Shown: positions 7,883-15,746, counted from the stretch's first letter. The stretch: 15,746 nt of DNA from a bacterium (GCA_003646045.1 QNDV01000008.1:1-15746), one strand, 5' to 3'. Numbers and translations: made by a program. Notes: generated from the letters alone by a model not told the origin.

Positions 7883-8890
7883 TCAAGGAGCGGTCCAGCG
7901 CAGAATCGTGGCGCCCCAGGTAAAACCGGCGCCGAAACTGCATAGAACCACCAGGTTGCCTTCTTTGAGGATGCCGTCGTCCAGCGCCACCCGCAGGCAG
8001 GAGGGGATCGAGGCCGAGGTCGTGTTGCCGAAGCGGTCGATGGTGATACCCACCTGCCGGTCCTCCAGTCCCACCCTGCGCTGGGCCGCCTCGATGATGC
8101 GGATATTGGCCTGGTGCGGCACGAAGTAGTCCACGTCCTTGCCGGTGAAGCCGTTCTTCTCGACGATCTCTGCCGTCACGCTTGCCATGCCCTTGACGGC
8201 GCGCTTGTAGACCTCGCGGCCTTCCTGGAAGACGTAGTGGGCTCCAGCGTCGACACTGGCATGGCTGGCCGGCATCAGGCTGCCCCCGCCGTCCATCTTG
8301 AGCCACTTCGCCCCCGAGCCGTCCACGCCCAGGATGGAATCGAAGATGCCCACCCGCTCCGGCTCGATACTCTCGACCACTACGGCACCCGCCCCGTCGC
8401 CGAACAGGATGCAGGTGTTGCGATCAGTCCAGTCCACGATGGACGACATGACCTCGGTGCCGATGACCAGCACCCGTTTGGCGAAACCGGTCTCGACCTG
8501 GGCGCGGGCGTTCTGCAGGGCAAAGACGAAACCGCTGCAGGCGGCCTCAAGGTCGTAGCCCCAGGCCTTGTCGGCCCCGATCATGTCCTGGATAAGACAC
8601 GCGGTCGCCGGAAACAGCATGTCGGGAGTCACGGTGGGTACGATGATCAGGTCGATATCGGTGGGTTTGAGACCCGCGTGCTCCAGGGCCTGCTCGGCCG
8701 CCTTGGCGCCGTGGAACGAGGCCCCGACACCCTGCTCAGCGATGCGCCGCTCGCGGATACCCGTGCGCTCGACGATCCACTGGTCATTGGTCTCGACCAT
8801 CTTTTCGAGGTCGGCATTGGTCAGACGGCGCTCGGGAAAGCTCATCCCCACACCGGTGATACCGGCGGTGTGCAGCGTCCTTGCGGCCAT
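7883..8890 (-). CDS. fabH: Beta-ketoacyl-ACP synthase III (KAS III)
   Basis: A 335-residue cytosolic enzyme that starts type II fatty-acid synthesis by condensing a short acyl-CoA with malonyl-ACP. The full catalytic triad is visible: Cys118 in LEAACSG, His259 in VPHQANIR and Asn289 in FGNTTSASIP. The FGDGAGAVV nucleotide/CoA-region motif at 163-171 and the N-terminal ITGVGMSFPERRLTN are typical. Length matches the family. The ATG at 8890 has GGAGGAG five bases upstream. It lies between the ribosomal-protein operon and the Gld-like ABC genes, away from other fab genes seen here. plsX and fabD, frequent neighbours elsewhere, are absent. It may have its own promoter at about 8917-8943 and may read through into the ABC cassette. 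Confidence 0.96.
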   Translation of the reverse strand: MAARTLHTAGITGVGMSFPERRLTNADLEKMVETNDQWIVERTGIRERRIAEQGVGASFHGAKAAEQALEHAGLKPTDIDLIIVPTVTPDMLFPATACLIQDMIGADKAWGYDLEAACSGFVFALQNARAQVETGFAKRVLVIGTEVMSSIVDWTDRNTCILFGDGAGAVVVESIEPERVGIFDSILGVDGSGAKWLKMDGGGSLMPASHASVDAGAHYVFQEGREVYKRAVKGMASVTAEIVEKNGFTGKDVDYFVPHQANIRIIEAAQRRVGLEDRQVGITIDRFGNTTSASIPSCLRVALDDGILKEGNLVVLCSFGAGFTWGATILRWTAP

Positions 8891-8916
8891 GGTGGCTCCT
8901 CCGGGAGATAGCGGGA

Positions 8917-8943
8917 ATTAGCGCAGATTAATCAGGGGGTCAA
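8917..8943 (-). promoter_or_regulatory. Possible promoter for fabH
   Basis: On the minus strand TTGACC (8943 to 8938, five of six matches to the -35) is followed after 15 bases by GCTAAT (8922 to 8917, four of six to the -10). The spacer is short, so this is a weak call. It sits just after the hairpin that ends the ribosomal operon and 27-53 bases before the fabH ATG, where a promoter would be expected. Confidence 0.35.
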
Positions 8944-8978
8944 GTTAGGCCATCGGGACGGGGGGATCAAGCATTCAA

Positions 8979-9006
8979 GAGCCCCCCACCAACCGGCAGG
9001 GGGCTC
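8979..9006 (-). terminator. Probable terminator of the spc-alpha ribosomal operon
   Basis: An 8-bp GC-rich stem, GAGCCCCC (8979-8986) paired with GGGGGCTC (8999-9006), has a 12-base loop and starts 30 bases after the rplQ stop codon. On the minus strand it is followed by TTGAATGCTTGAT, only a weak T-rich tail, so termination may be partial. Confidence 0.55.
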
Positions 9007-9035
9007 ACAATCGGGAGTCAACCTGGTTTTCCAGG

Positions 9036-9596
9036 TCAGTCTTCCTTCTTGTCCTCGGTCTCGGTCTCCACGGCGGGGGCCGCTTCCGACGCCTCTTCGG
9101 TCTCTGCCTTGGGCTCCGTCACCGCAGTCTCTTCCTCGGCAGCCTCCAACAGCGCCGCCTTGGCCTCCGCCTTCTCCTCGGCCTGCAGGATCCTCCGGGC
9201 GCGCGTGCGCTTCAGGGAGTCCTTGACCTTGGGGCGGGCCGTACCGTCCACCAGTTCCAGGATGGCCACTTCGGCGTTGTCGCCCTTGCGGTTGCCCAGA
9301 CGCAGAATGCGGGTGTAGCCACCGGGACGGTCCGCGTAACGCGGCCCGATCTCGGCGAAGAGCTTCTGCAGCACCGCAGGCTCGTTGACCTTGCGGGCCA
9401 CCATGCGCCGGGCGTGCAGATCACCACGTTTGGCAAAAGTGATCAGCTTCTCGGCCACCACGCGGGCTTCCTTGGCCTTGGGCACGGTGGTCTGGATGCG
9501 CTCGTGCTTGAAGAGCGCCGTGACCAGATTGCGGTACAGCATCTTCCGATGCGCCGCGGTGCGATTCAGCTTACGTCCGCTGACATTGTGTCGCAT
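9036..9596 (-). CDS. rplQ: 50S ribosomal protein L17 with long acidic C-terminal tail
   Basis: A 186-residue protein. The core (residues 1-137) begins [20 protein letters not shown] and carries the L17 hallmarks [13 protein letters not shown] and [25 protein letters not shown]17 sits near the peptide exit tunnel of the large subunit. The E. coli protein is about 127 residues. Here a Glu/Ala-rich tail (139-186) adds about 50 residues, 18 of the last 48 being Asp or Glu; it is probably disordered. Extended L17 tails are known in several phyla. It follows rpoA by 49 bases, as in the classical alpha operon, and is the last gene before a probable terminator. No close Shine-Dalgarno is visible; AAGGA lies about 13 bases from the ATG. 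Confidence 0.97.
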   Translation of the reverse strand: MRHNVSGRKLNRTAAHRKMLYRNLVTALFKHERIQTTVPKAKEARVVAEKLITFAKRGDLHARRMVARKVNEPAVLQKLFAEIGPRYADRPGGYTRILRLGNRKGDNAEVAILELVDGTARPKVKDSLKRTRARRILQAEEKAEAKAALLEAAEEETAVTEPKAETEEASEAAPAVETETEDKKED

Positions 9597-9645
9597 GACT
9601 TCAATCCATCCTTAAACGTCGGCCCGGGGCCGGCGATGACTGCGG

Positions 9646-10656
9646 CTATTCGCCGGCCCGTTCCCGGACCCGGTCGACGATTTCCGATTCGAATCCCATG
9701 CCGAACTGGAGTTCCATGCCCTCCAGGATCTCCGCGATCTCGTTGAGGCTCTTGCGCCCGAAATTGCGGAATTTCAGCATTTCCTGCTCGTTCTTCGTGA
9801 CGAGATCGAACAGGGTCTTGATCTGTCCAGACTTGAGGCAGTTGGCCGAGCGGACGCTCAGCTCCAGCTCCTCGACGTTCCGCGACAGCAGCTCCACCAG
9901 ACGCTCCTGCTCCTCGTTGACTTCGGTCTCCTGGGCGTCGATGGGCGCCTCGTCGAAGTTGATGAAGAGCTGCAACTGGTCCTTGAGCAGCTTGGCCGCG
10001 AAGGCCACCGCATCCTCGGCGCGCACGGCACCGTTGGTGGTGATCCCCAGGATCAGCTTGTCGTAGTCCGTCCGCTGCCCGACGCGGGTGTCCTCCACGC
10101 GGAAGCTGACCTTGCGCACGGGCGAGAAGTTGGTATCCATGCGGATAACGCCGATTACCTCGTCCTGGATGGTGTAGGCCTCGCGGTCCACGTAACCACG
10201 GCCCACGTCCACGTACATCCGGGCCTGGAAATCGCCGGCCTCGGTCAGGGTACAGATAACCTGGTCGGGGTTGGTGACCTCGAGATCAGGTGGTCCCTCG
10301 ATCATGCCGGCGGTCACCACGCCGGGACCGGTGGCGGCCACACTCACCCATCCGGACGGCGTATCGGACAGGTTGAAGGCCAGCTGCTTGATGTTCAGGA
10401 CGATGTCGGTAACATCCTCCAGGACGTTGGGCAGCGTGCTCAGTTCGTGCTTGACGCCGTCGATCTGGGTGGCGGTCACGCCATGGCCATGGATCGAGGA
10501 CAGCAGCGTACGGCGCAAGGCATTGCCGAGGGTGTGGCCGAAGCCGCGCTCCAACGGCGCGATCTCGACCTCCGTGAAGTAATCGGTCCGGCTTTCCGGC
10601 ACGACCTTCACGGCCTCGGGCATCATCATATTGACCCACTTCATAAACTCTTCCAT
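9646..10656 (-). CDS. rpoA: DNA-directed RNA polymerase alpha subunit
   Basis: A 336-residue alpha subunit. The N-terminal assembly domain (about 1-237) contains LERGFGHTLGNALRRTLLSSI, which drives alpha dimerisation and beta/beta' binding. The C-terminal domain (about 255-320) contains LSVRSANCLK and FRNFGRKSLNEI. Arg269 and Asn272 correspond to E. coli Arg265 and Asn268, which contact UP-element DNA. The start is ambiguous. The ATG at 10656 follows AGGAAGGG closely, while the ATG at 10644 (residue 5, MKWVNMMMPEAV) follows GGAAGAG by about 3-5 bases. It lies between rpsD and rplQ in the conserved alpha-operon order. Confidence 0.98.
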   Translation of the reverse strand: MEEFMKWVNMMMPEAVKVVPESRTDYFTEVEIAPLERGFGHTLGNALRRTLLSSIHGHGVTATQIDGVKHELSTLPNVLEDVTDIVLNIKQLAFNLSDTPSGWVSVAATGPGVVTAGMIEGPPDLEVTNPDQVICTLTEAGDFQARMYVDVGRGYVDREAYTIQDEVIGVIRMDTNFSPVRKVSFRVEDTRVGQRTDYDKLILGITTNGAVRAEDAVAFAAKLLKDQLQLFINFDEAPIDAQETEVNEEQERLVELLSRNVEELELSVRSANCLKSGQIKTLFDLVTKNEQEMLKFRNFGRKSLNEIAEILEGMELQFGMGFESEIVDRVRERAGE

Positions 10657-10676
10657 CCCTTCCTATGGACAGCGTC

Positions 10677-11306
10677 CTACTTCGAGTAGAGCTCCACGAT
10701 CAGGTTTTCCTGGATCGGGATGGGCAAATCGCTCAGCTGGGGCTCGGTCAGCAACCGGCCCTCGAGCTTCTTGTCATCCGCCTCCACGAAGGGAAGACGA
10801 TCGCGCTTGGCGGTGTCCTTCACCGAATCGACAACCTGGGGGATGTTCTGGCTCCTGGTGCGGATGCTCACGGACTGGCCGATTCGCATCTGGCGGCTGG
10901 GGATATCGCAGACGTCGCCCTCGACCAGCACGTGCTTGTGCCGGATCAACTGCCGCGCCGAAGCGCGGGAGGGAGCGAAGCCCAGGCGGAAGATCACGTT
11001 GTCCAGGCGCTTCTCCAAAAGATTGAAGAGGTTCTCGCCGGTGGCGCCCTTCTGCCTGTTCGCTTCCGCGAAGTAGAGGCGGAACTGACGCTCCAGCACG
11101 CCGTAGATCGAGCGGACCTTCTGCTTCTCACGAAGCTGAAGTTTATAGTCCGAGGGTTTACGCCCACGGCGACGGCCATGCTCGCCCGGACCATACGGCC
11201 GGCGCTCCATGGCACAGCTGCTGCTGTAACAGCGCTCGCCCTTGAGAAACAGCTTCATCCCCTCACGACGGCAAAGCTTGCACTTCGCCCCGGTGTCTCT
11301 GGCCAT
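10677..11306 (-). CDS. rpsD: 30S ribosomal protein S4
   Basis: A 209-residue primary 16S rRNA-binding protein. The N-terminus holds a complete four-cysteine zinc site, Cys9-X2-Cys12-X13-Cys26-X4-Cys31, so this is the zinc-binding (C+) form; many bacteria have lost these cysteines. The S4 RNA-binding domain is visible at about 98-160 (RLDNVIFRLGFAPSRASARQ, then HKHVLVEG). The ATG at 11306 has GGGAGGT about 8 bases upstream. In E. coli, S4 also represses the alpha operon through a pseudoknot near rpsM. I cannot see an equivalent structure here. Confidence 0.98.
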   Translation of the reverse strand: MARDTGAKCKLCRREGMKLFLKGERCYSSSCAMERRPYGPGEHGRRRGRKPSDYKLQLREKQKVRSIYGVLERQFRLYFAEANRQKGATGENLFNLLEKRLDNVIFRLGFAPSRASARQLIRHKHVLVEGDVCDIPSRQMRIGQSVSIRTRSQNIPQVVDSVKDTAKRDRLPFVEADDKKLEGRLLTEPQLSDLPIPIQENLIVELYSK

Positions 11307-11368
11307 TGAATCAAACCTCCCGGCAACCGTTGGCTCTCAAGCGCCCGGTCGCCCAGTCAACATGTGTG

Positions 11369-11770
11369 CTACAGCCGACGCCGCTTGGTGGGCCGGCAGC
11401 CATTGTGCGGGATTGCCGTGCAATCCTTGATGCGGGTTACTTCCAGTCCCTCGGCCTTCAGGCTACGGACAGCGGCCTCGCGGCCGGAACCCGGACCCTT
11501 CACCCAGACCTCAACCTTCCTCATACCCGCCTGGAGCACTTCCTGCGCACAGTAGCGTGCCGCGAGCTGGGCCGCGAAAGCGGTGCTCTTGCGGCTGCCC
11601 TTGTAGCGGCCCTGGTGCCCGCCGCTGGACCACGTAATCACGTTGCCCTGCAGATCGGTCATGGTTATGAGGGTGTTGTTGAAGCTGCTCTTCACATGGG
11701 CTACGCCCACGGAATCCAGCTTCCGCTTGGTCTTGCGCGCCTTGCCCCGTTTGTCCTTGGCAGTCGCCAC
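11369..11770 (-). CDS. rpsK: 30S ribosomal protein S11
   Basis: A 133-residue small-subunit platform protein. Family motifs are [17 protein letters not shown] (23-39), [14 protein letters not shown] (58-71), [15 protein letters not shown] (90-104) and the C-terminal [14 protein letters not shown]. Compared with E. coli S11, which reads WATAGGSGFRGSRKS, the segment [16 protein letters not shown] (47-62) appears one residue longer. The start at 11770 is supported by AGGAGGT five bases upstream. It is the usual neighbour of rpsM and rpsD. Confidence 0.98.
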   Translation of the reverse strand: MATAKDKRGKARKTKRKLDSVGVAHVKSSFNNTLITMTDLQGNVITWSSGGHQGRYKGSRKSTAFAAQLAARYCAQEVLQAGMRKVEVWVKGPGSGREAAVRSLKAEGLEVTRIKDCTAIPHNGCRPTKRRRL

Positions 11771-11797
11771 GTCTAACCTCCTGGGTCCTCGCGGACC

Positions 11798-12169
11798 CTA
11801 CTTCTTCTTGCCGCCGGGCCGTGACTTCGGACCCTTACGCGTGCGAGCGTTGTTCTTCGTGTTCTGGCCCCGGCAAGGCAGCTTGCGCCTGTGCCGCAGA
11901 CCCCGATAGCATCCGATATCCATCAGACGCTGGACGTTCATCGAGACCTCGGTGCGCAAAGTACCCTCGACCTGGTACTCCTTGTCGAGAATCCCGATGA
12001 TGGAGCGTGTCTGCTCCTCGGTCAGATCCCGGGTCTTGGTCTCGGGATCAATCTTGATCTTCGTGCAGATCTCCTCGGCTCGGTGCTGACCGATGCCGAA
12101 GATGTACGTCAGCGACGTGCTGATCCGCTTGTTGTTGGGAATGTCCACACCGGCAATGCGTGCCACCAT
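11798..12169 (-). CDS. rpsM: 30S ribosomal protein S13
   Basis: A 123-residue head protein that contacts the P-site tRNA and forms intersubunit bridges with the 50S. It opens with the typical [15 protein letters not shown], has the helix-turn-helix-like [14 protein letters not shown] (22-35), and ends in the basic [21 protein letters not shown] tail that reaches the P site. Length is usual for the family. The Shine-Dalgarno AAAGGAG ends only two bases before the ATG, an unusually short spacing. It follows rpmJ by 75 bases, the longest gap in this operon, with no clear promoter in it. Confidence 0.98.
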   Translation of the reverse strand: MVARIAGVDIPNNKRISTSLTYIFGIGQHRAEEICTKIKIDPETKTRDLTEEQTRSIIGILDKEYQVEGTLRTEVSMNVQRLMDIGCYRGLRHRRKLPCRGQNTKNNARTRKGPKSRPGGKKK

Positions 12170-12244
12170 GGCTCCTTTCGTCCTGCCAGACCGTGCCGGG
12201 TACCAACGCGCCGTTGCCCCGGATTCACGATCGCCTCTCGAGTA

Positions 12245-12358
12245 CTAACCCTGGCGCTGTTTGTGTCGACGCGTGATACAGATCACGCGCACGACGCCCT
12301 TGCGCCGGATCAACTTGCACTTCGGGCACATTTTCTTGACCGAACTGCGGACCTTCAT
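12245..12358 (-). CDS. rpmJ: 50S ribosomal protein L36, zinc-ribbon (C+) form
   Basis: A 37-residue protein beginning [14 protein letters not shown]. The zinc ribbon Cys11, Cys14, Cys27 and His32 is complete, and the length is exactly typical for L36. The ATG at 12358 has GGAGG seven bases upstream. It sits between infA and rpsM, its standard place. The C+ form is the one usually replaced or supplemented by a zinc-independent paralogue under zinc limitation; no paralogue is seen in this window. Confidence 0.97.
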   Translation of the reverse strand: MKVRSSVKKMCPKCKLIRRKGVVRVICITRRHKQRQG

Positions 12359-12407
12359 GCTGCTGCCTCCCGCGGCAACCCGCCCCACGGCGGTATTGCC
12401 CCTTGCT

Positions 12408-12626
12408 CTACTTGTAGCGGTACGTGATCCGGCCCCTGGTCAGGTCGTACGGTGAAAGTTCCACCGTGACCTTGTCCCCCGGCAGGATGCGGATGAAATG
12501 CATGCGCATCTTGCCCGAGACGTGGGCGAGCACCACGTGCTTGTTTTCCAGCTCAACCCGGAACATGGCGTTGGGCAGGGCCTCGACGACCGTGCCTTCT
12601 ACGCTGATTCCCTCTTCCTTCGCCAT
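12408..12626 (-). CDS. infA: Translation initiation factor IF-1
   Basis: A 72-residue single OB-fold protein that binds the ribosomal A site during initiation. It shows the family pattern [20 protein letters not shown], then [17 protein letters not shown], with the C-terminal [13 protein letters not shown]. Length is canonical. GAAGGA lies about 8 bases before the ATG. It follows map by 22 bases and precedes rpmJ by 49, an arrangement common to many bacterial spc-alpha operons. Confidence 0.98.
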   Translation of the reverse strand: MAKEEGISVEGTVVEALPNAMFRVELENKHVVLAHVSGKMRMHFIRILPGDKVTVELSPYDLTRGRITYRYK

Positions 12627-12648
12627 CTTTGCCGTCCTTCGTGCGGTC

Positions 12649-13437
12649 CTAGAAGAAACCGACTTCCGTACCCCGGCCCGTCAGCACCCGCGGCCCGTCA
12701 GCCGTGACGGCCACCGTGTGCTCAAAATGGGCCGACAGTTCCTTGTCCGCCGTGCGGATCGTCCAATCGTCCCGAGCCGTGACCACCCGCTTGGTTCCGC
12801 GGTTGATCATGGGCTCTATGGCGATCACCAGTCCCTCCTCCATGACGGGGTCGGGCATGGTGAAACACCGGAAATTCGGCACCTGCGGATCCTCGTGCAG
12901 GTCCCGGCCGATACCGTGGCCCACCAGCGACTCCACCACCGAGAAGCCCGCCGCCTTGGCGTGGGTCTCCACGGCAGTACCGATGGCCGAAATCCGTTCA
13001 CCCGGCGCCACGGCCGCGATTCCCCGGGCCAGGCATTCGCGGGTCACCAGTAGCAGACGCTCTGCGTCCTCGCCCAGCTCCCCCACCGGCACGGTCTCGG
13101 CACTGTCGGCGTGCCAGCCATCCTTGATCAGGCCGATATCGATTCCGACGATGTCGCCAGCCACCAGTTCCCGGTCCCCCGGAATGCCGTGGACGACTTC
13201 CTCGTTGACGGAGATGCAGGCAGAGCCCGGAAACCCGTGATACCCCTTGAACGAGGGTATACAGCCGGCCTCCCGGATCATGCTCTCGACGGCCTGGTCC
13301 AGTTCGCCCGTAGTTACCCCCGGGCCAACGAGTTTCCGGACCGCCAGGAACACGGACGCCAAAATGTCGGCGCTGTCCTGCATTTTGTCAACCTGATCGG
13401 CTGACTTCAGCTTTATATTCTGGCGGCTAAAGGACAC
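12649..13437 (-). CDS. map: Type I methionine aminopeptidase
   Basis: A 262-residue dimetal protease that removes the initiator methionine from nascent proteins. All five metal ligands are visible: Asp100 (VGIDIGL), Asp111 (HADSAET), His174 (VGHGIG), Glu208 (AIEPM) and Glu239 (AHFEHTV). His83 in VVHGIP is the expected substrate-contacting residue. The start is a GTG at 13437 with AAAGGA six bases upstream, giving the usual N-terminus with [18 protein letters not shown]. It overlaps the end of adk by 11 bases, so the two are probably coupled. A start at the ATG of residue 19 would remove part of the normal first helix. Confidence 0.97.
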   Translation of the reverse strand: MSFSRQNIKLKSADQVDKMQDSADILASVFLAVRKLVGPGVTTGELDQAVESMIREAGCIPSFKGYHGFPGSACISVNEEVVHGIPGDRELVAGDIVGIDIGLIKDGWHADSAETVPVGELGEDAERLLLVTRECLARGIAAVAPGERISAIGTAVETHAKAAGFSVVESLVGHGIGRDLHEDPQVPNFRCFTMPDPVMEEGLVIAIEPMINRGTKRVVTARDDWTIRTADKELSAHFEHTVAVTADGPRVLTGRGTEVGFF

Positions 13438-14092
13438 TGGCGATCCTTTGCGCCACTTCTTCCGGTGTGCCCAAACCGTCTATTTCCGACAGTTCGTAGC
13501 GCTCCTCCAGCAGCCAGGCCGCCGGCAGGGTCTTTTTCCGGAAAACCTCCAGGCGGTGCTGGACCGTTTCCTCAAGATCGTCGGTCCTCTGGTACAGGGC
13601 CGGCATCTTCCGGGTCAGGTCCTGGTCGCAGCCGCAGAAGGGGCAGAACTTGGGTTTGACCGACCCGAAACCCACAAGGTTCATGACCTCGTTGCAGGCA
13701 CGGCAGGTGATGCGTCCAGCCAGACGGCGAACAATCGTGTCCGCCGGTGCCCCCATGACCAGCACCCTGTCGATCTTCTGTCCGATCTCGTCCAGCAGGT
13801 CTATCAGGCCGATGGCCTGCCGGGCAGTTCGGGGGAAGCCGTCCAGCAGCCACCCGTCCGTGGCGTCATCATCGGATAGACGCTCCTTGATAAGCTCCAT
13901 CATCAGTTCGTCGCCTACCAGGTCGCCGGCATCCATGACGGCCTTGACCTTCTTGCCCAGATCGGTACCGCGCCGAACCGCCATGCGCAGGATGTCACCG
14001 GTGGAGATATGGACAACGCCCTTTTCCTCCACGATGGCGTGGGACTGCGTCCCCTTGCCAACTCCCGGCGGCCCCATGATGGCGAGATTCAC
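13427..14092 (-). CDS. adk: Adenylate kinase, zinc-lid type
   Basis: A 221-residue enzyme that interconverts ATP plus AMP and two ADP. The P-loop is GPPGVGKGTQ (7-16), with Pro8-Pro9 where E. coli has Ala-Pro. The AMP-binding segment STGDILRMAVRRGT (30-43) and DGFPRTARQ (84-92) are present. The lid holds four zinc-ligand candidates, Cys130-X2-Cys133 and Cys150-X2-Cys153, with an extra Cys155. The start is GTG at 14092. Its Shine-Dalgarno GGAGGT (14104 to 14099) lies inside the last codons and stop of secY, giving close coupling. A longer lid and tail than E. coli adk (214 residues) is normal for zinc-binding forms. Confidence 0.97.
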   Translation of the reverse strand: MNLAIMGPPGVGKGTQSHAIVEEKGVVHISTGDILRMAVRRGTDLGKKVKAVMDAGDLVGDELMMELIKERLSDDDATDGWLLDGFPRTARQAIGLIDLLDEIGQKIDRVLVMGAPADTIVRRLAGRITCRACNEVMNLVGFGSVKPKFCPFCGCDQDLTRKMPALYQRTDDLEETVQHRLEVFRKKTLPAAWLLEERYELSEIDGLGTPEEVAQRIASVL

Positions 14093-14096
14093 GCTG

Positions 14097-15401
14097 CTAC
14101 CTCCGCGCCCGCAGGCGCCCCTTGCTCATGAAGCCGTCGTAGTGGCGCATGACCAGGTGCGATTCGATCTGCTGCAACGTATCGAGGGCCACACCCACGA
14201 CAATCAGCAAACCCGTACCGCCGAAGTAGAACGGAACGTTCAGGATGGCGATCATCATGTCCGGCAGGACGGCGATCACCGCCAGGAAAACGGCGCCGGG
14301 CAGGGTGACGCGGGTCAGGACCCGGTCGATGTACTCGGCAGTCTTCTTGCCCGGCCTGACACCGGGGATGAACCCGCTGTTCTTCTTCATGTTGTCCGCC
14401 AGGTCCACCGGATTGAGAATCACCGCGGTGTAGAAGTAGGCGAACAGGATGATCAGTGCCGAATAGACGATCACGTAGGCCGGCTGGGGCGGACGGAACA
14501 TCTGGCCCAGGGTCAAGAAGAAGGACACATCGGGAAAGATCTGCCCCAGGGTGCCCGGGAACATGATGATCGACTGGGCGAAGATGATGGGGATCACGCC
14601 GGCGGTGTTGACCTTCAGCGGGATGTGGGTGTTGGCCCCGCCGTAGACACGGCGTCCCACGATCTTCTTGGCGTACTGCACCGGAATCTTGCGCTGCCCC
14701 TGGGTGATGGCGATGATGCCCGCGACCACCATCATCATGAAGGCCCCGATGACCAGCGCCTTGAGGATGTGCATGTCGCCGCTGGCCAGTTGCTGCCCCG
14801 TGTTGAGCAGGTCCGTCGGGTAGCGGGCCACGATACCGATGAAGATGATCAGCGAGATGCCGTTGCCGATGCCCCGGTCGGTGATCTGCTCACCCAGCCA
14901 CATGACGAAGACCGTACCGGCAGTCAGGGTGATGGCCGTCAACAGCTTGAAGGCCAGGCCCGGGGTAGCGACGATGCCGCCGCCCATCTGCTCGAGACCG
15001 GCCGCCATGCTGAAGGACTGGACCATGGCCAGGCCCACCGTGGCGAAACGCGTGTACTGGGTGATCTTCTTGCGGCCCGCCTCGCCTTCCTTGGCGAGCT
15101 TCTCGAAGTAGGGGATAACCGCCTGCAGCAGCTGGAAGATAATCGACGCACTGATATAGGGCATGATGCCCAGGGCGAAGATCGTGGCGTTGCGCAGGTT
15201 GCCACCCGAGAACATGTCGTACAGGCCCATCAGCGAACCCGACTGCTGATCAAAGAAAGCGGACAGTGCCACCCGGTCGATACCAGGCGTGGGTACGTGC
15301 CCACCCAACCTGTAGATCAGCAGGATCAGGGCCGTGAACAGGATCCGGCGCTTCAGCTCCGGGATCCTGAACATGCTTTGGTAGCTGCCGGTTATGTTCA
15401 A
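14097..15401 (-). CDS. secY: Preprotein translocase channel subunit SecY
   Basis: A 434-residue inner-membrane protein with ten expected transmembrane helices, the core of the SecYEG channel. Family landmarks are RILFTALILLIYRLGGHVPTPGID (TM1 and plug side), the LGIMPYISASIIFQLLQ stretch (TM2), EAGRKKITQYTR and the C-terminal KSGFIPGVRPG-like segment, here NSGFIPGVRPGKKTAEYI. The start is a TTG at 15401 with AAGGAAG seven bases upstream. This gives a family-like N-terminus before FRIPELKRR. An ATG at 15374 would also be in frame but has no good Shine-Dalgarno. A longer reading from 15593 covers the rplO gene in another frame and is rejected. It lies between rplO and adk. Confidence 0.97.
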   Translation of the reverse strand: MNITGSYQSMFRIPELKRRILFTALILLIYRLGGHVPTPGIDRVALSAFFDQQSGSLMGLYDMFSGGNLRNATIFALGIMPYISASIIFQLLQAVIPYFEKLAKEGEAGRKKITQYTRFATVGLAMVQSFSMAAGLEQMGGGIVATPGLAFKLLTAITLTAGTVFVMWLGEQITDRGIGNGISLIIFIGIVARYPTDLLNTGQQLASGDMHILKALVIGAFMMMVVAGIIAITQGQRKIPVQYAKKIVGRRVYGGANTHIPLKVNTAGVIPIIFAQSIIMFPGTLGQIFPDVSFFLTLGQMFRPPQPAYVIVYSALIILFAYFYTAVILNPVDLADNMKKNSGFIPGVRPGKKTAEYIDRVLTRVTLPGAVFLAVIAVLPDMMIAILNVPFYFGGTGLLIVVGVALDTLQQIESHLVMRHYDGFMSKGRLRARR

Positions 15402-15438
15402 AGCGGTGCTTCCTTTTTCTGAGAACCCTCGTCGAAGC

Positions 15439-15746
15439 TCAGCTCTTGACCGTGACGGCGCCGCCGGCCGCCTCGACGGCGGCCACAGCCGCCTTGCTCG
15501 CCTTGTCCACCTGCACCTGCAGGACCTTGGCGATCGCGCCGCGGCCGAGCAGTTTGACCGGCCGGTCAGCATACTTGATGAGCCCCACCGCAACCAACGC
15601 CTGCGCGTCGACCTTGGCGTCGGCCTCGAAACGGGCCTCGAGCTCGTCCAGGTTCACCAGCTGGTAATGCTTCTTGAAGATGTTGGTGAATCCGCGCTTG
15701 GGCAGCCGCCGGTTCAGGGGCATCTGCCCGCCCTCGAACCAGAGCG
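15439..15746 (-). CDS. rplO: 50S ribosomal protein L15, 5' end beyond the window
   Basis: The frame is open to the right edge and reads LWFEGGQMPLNRRLPKRGFTN just inside it, a highly conserved internal segment of L15. The methionine at 15723 is therefore internal and not a start. The C-terminal half continues through KHYQLVNLDELEARF and KVLQVQVDKASKAAVAAVEAAGGAVTVKS, and the gene stops at 15439. L15 is an early-assembling large-subunit protein. Roughly a third of the protein lies outside the window. secY follows after 37 bases, the normal spc-operon order. Confidence 0.96.
   Translation of the reverse strand, partial: LWFEGGQMPLNRRLPKRGFTNIFKKHYQLVNLDELEARFEADAKVDAQALVAVGLIKYADRPVKLLGRGAIAKVLQVQVDKASKAAVAAVEAAGGAVTVKS

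Noticed and set aside
9620..9632. Inverted repeat CGGCCC/GGGCCG between rpoA and rplQ as a terminator or attenuator
   Set aside because: The loop is a single base, there is no T-tract, and such palindromes are common in GC-rich gaps.
13650..15422. A 590-codon open frame on the plus strand
   Set aside because: It is antisense to secY and adk, whose products are unmistakable. It is low-complexity and rich in His, Gln, Asp and Arg, as expected for a reverse frame of GC-rich coding DNA.

Overview
This is a 15.7 kb, GC-rich chromosomal window. It suggests a Gram-negative-type bacterium of uncertain phylum. The gene for an FG-GAP surface protein, a diderm-type M23 endopeptidase and a GldA/GldF-GldG/DUF4340 ABC system together hint at the FCB superphylum or a neighbouring candidate phylum (Krumholzibacteriota- or Latescibacterota-like). 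That placement is inference only. Nearly all genes are on the minus strand; the one plus-strand gene is the peptidase.

Right half (about 9.0-15.75 kb, minus strand): the distal spc operon fused to the alpha operon. In transcription order it holds rplO (cut by the right edge), secY, adk, map, infA, rpmJ, rpsM, rpsK, rpsD, rpoA and rplQ. It supplies ribosomal proteins, the SecY channel, adenylate kinase, methionine aminopeptidase, IF-1 and the RNA polymerase alpha subunit. secY, adk and map all use non-ATG starts with good Shine-Dalgarno sites. L17 has a long acidic tail. A GC-rich hairpin after rplQ probably ends the unit.

Middle (about 3.2-8.9 kb, minus strand): fabH (beta-ketoacyl-ACP synthase III), then a compact ABC system. 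This is a GldA-like ATPase, a GldF-type permease fused to a GldG-type domain, and a DUF4340 protein. The three ABC-system genes are joined by 4-base ATGA overlaps, so they are probably translationally coupled. fabH lies 34 bases upstream of the ATPase gene and may be cotranscribed.

Left part (1-3.1 kb): two divergent genes. The plus-strand gene encodes a membrane-anchored M23 peptidase with an OapA-like middle domain and an HLD in place of the usual HxH zinc motif. The minus-strand gene encodes a secreted protein with seven visible FG-GAP blades, starts at GTG and runs off the left edge. It has a good promoter (consensus, extended -10) and a leader of about 90 bases with small inverted repeats.

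I found no tRNA, rRNA, CRISPR array, insertion sequence or prophage. Every gap between genes is shorter than 300 bases. Most of the window is conserved housekeeping DNA. The parts most worth a second look are the fused Gld-type ABC cassette and the FG-GAP/M23 divergent pair.
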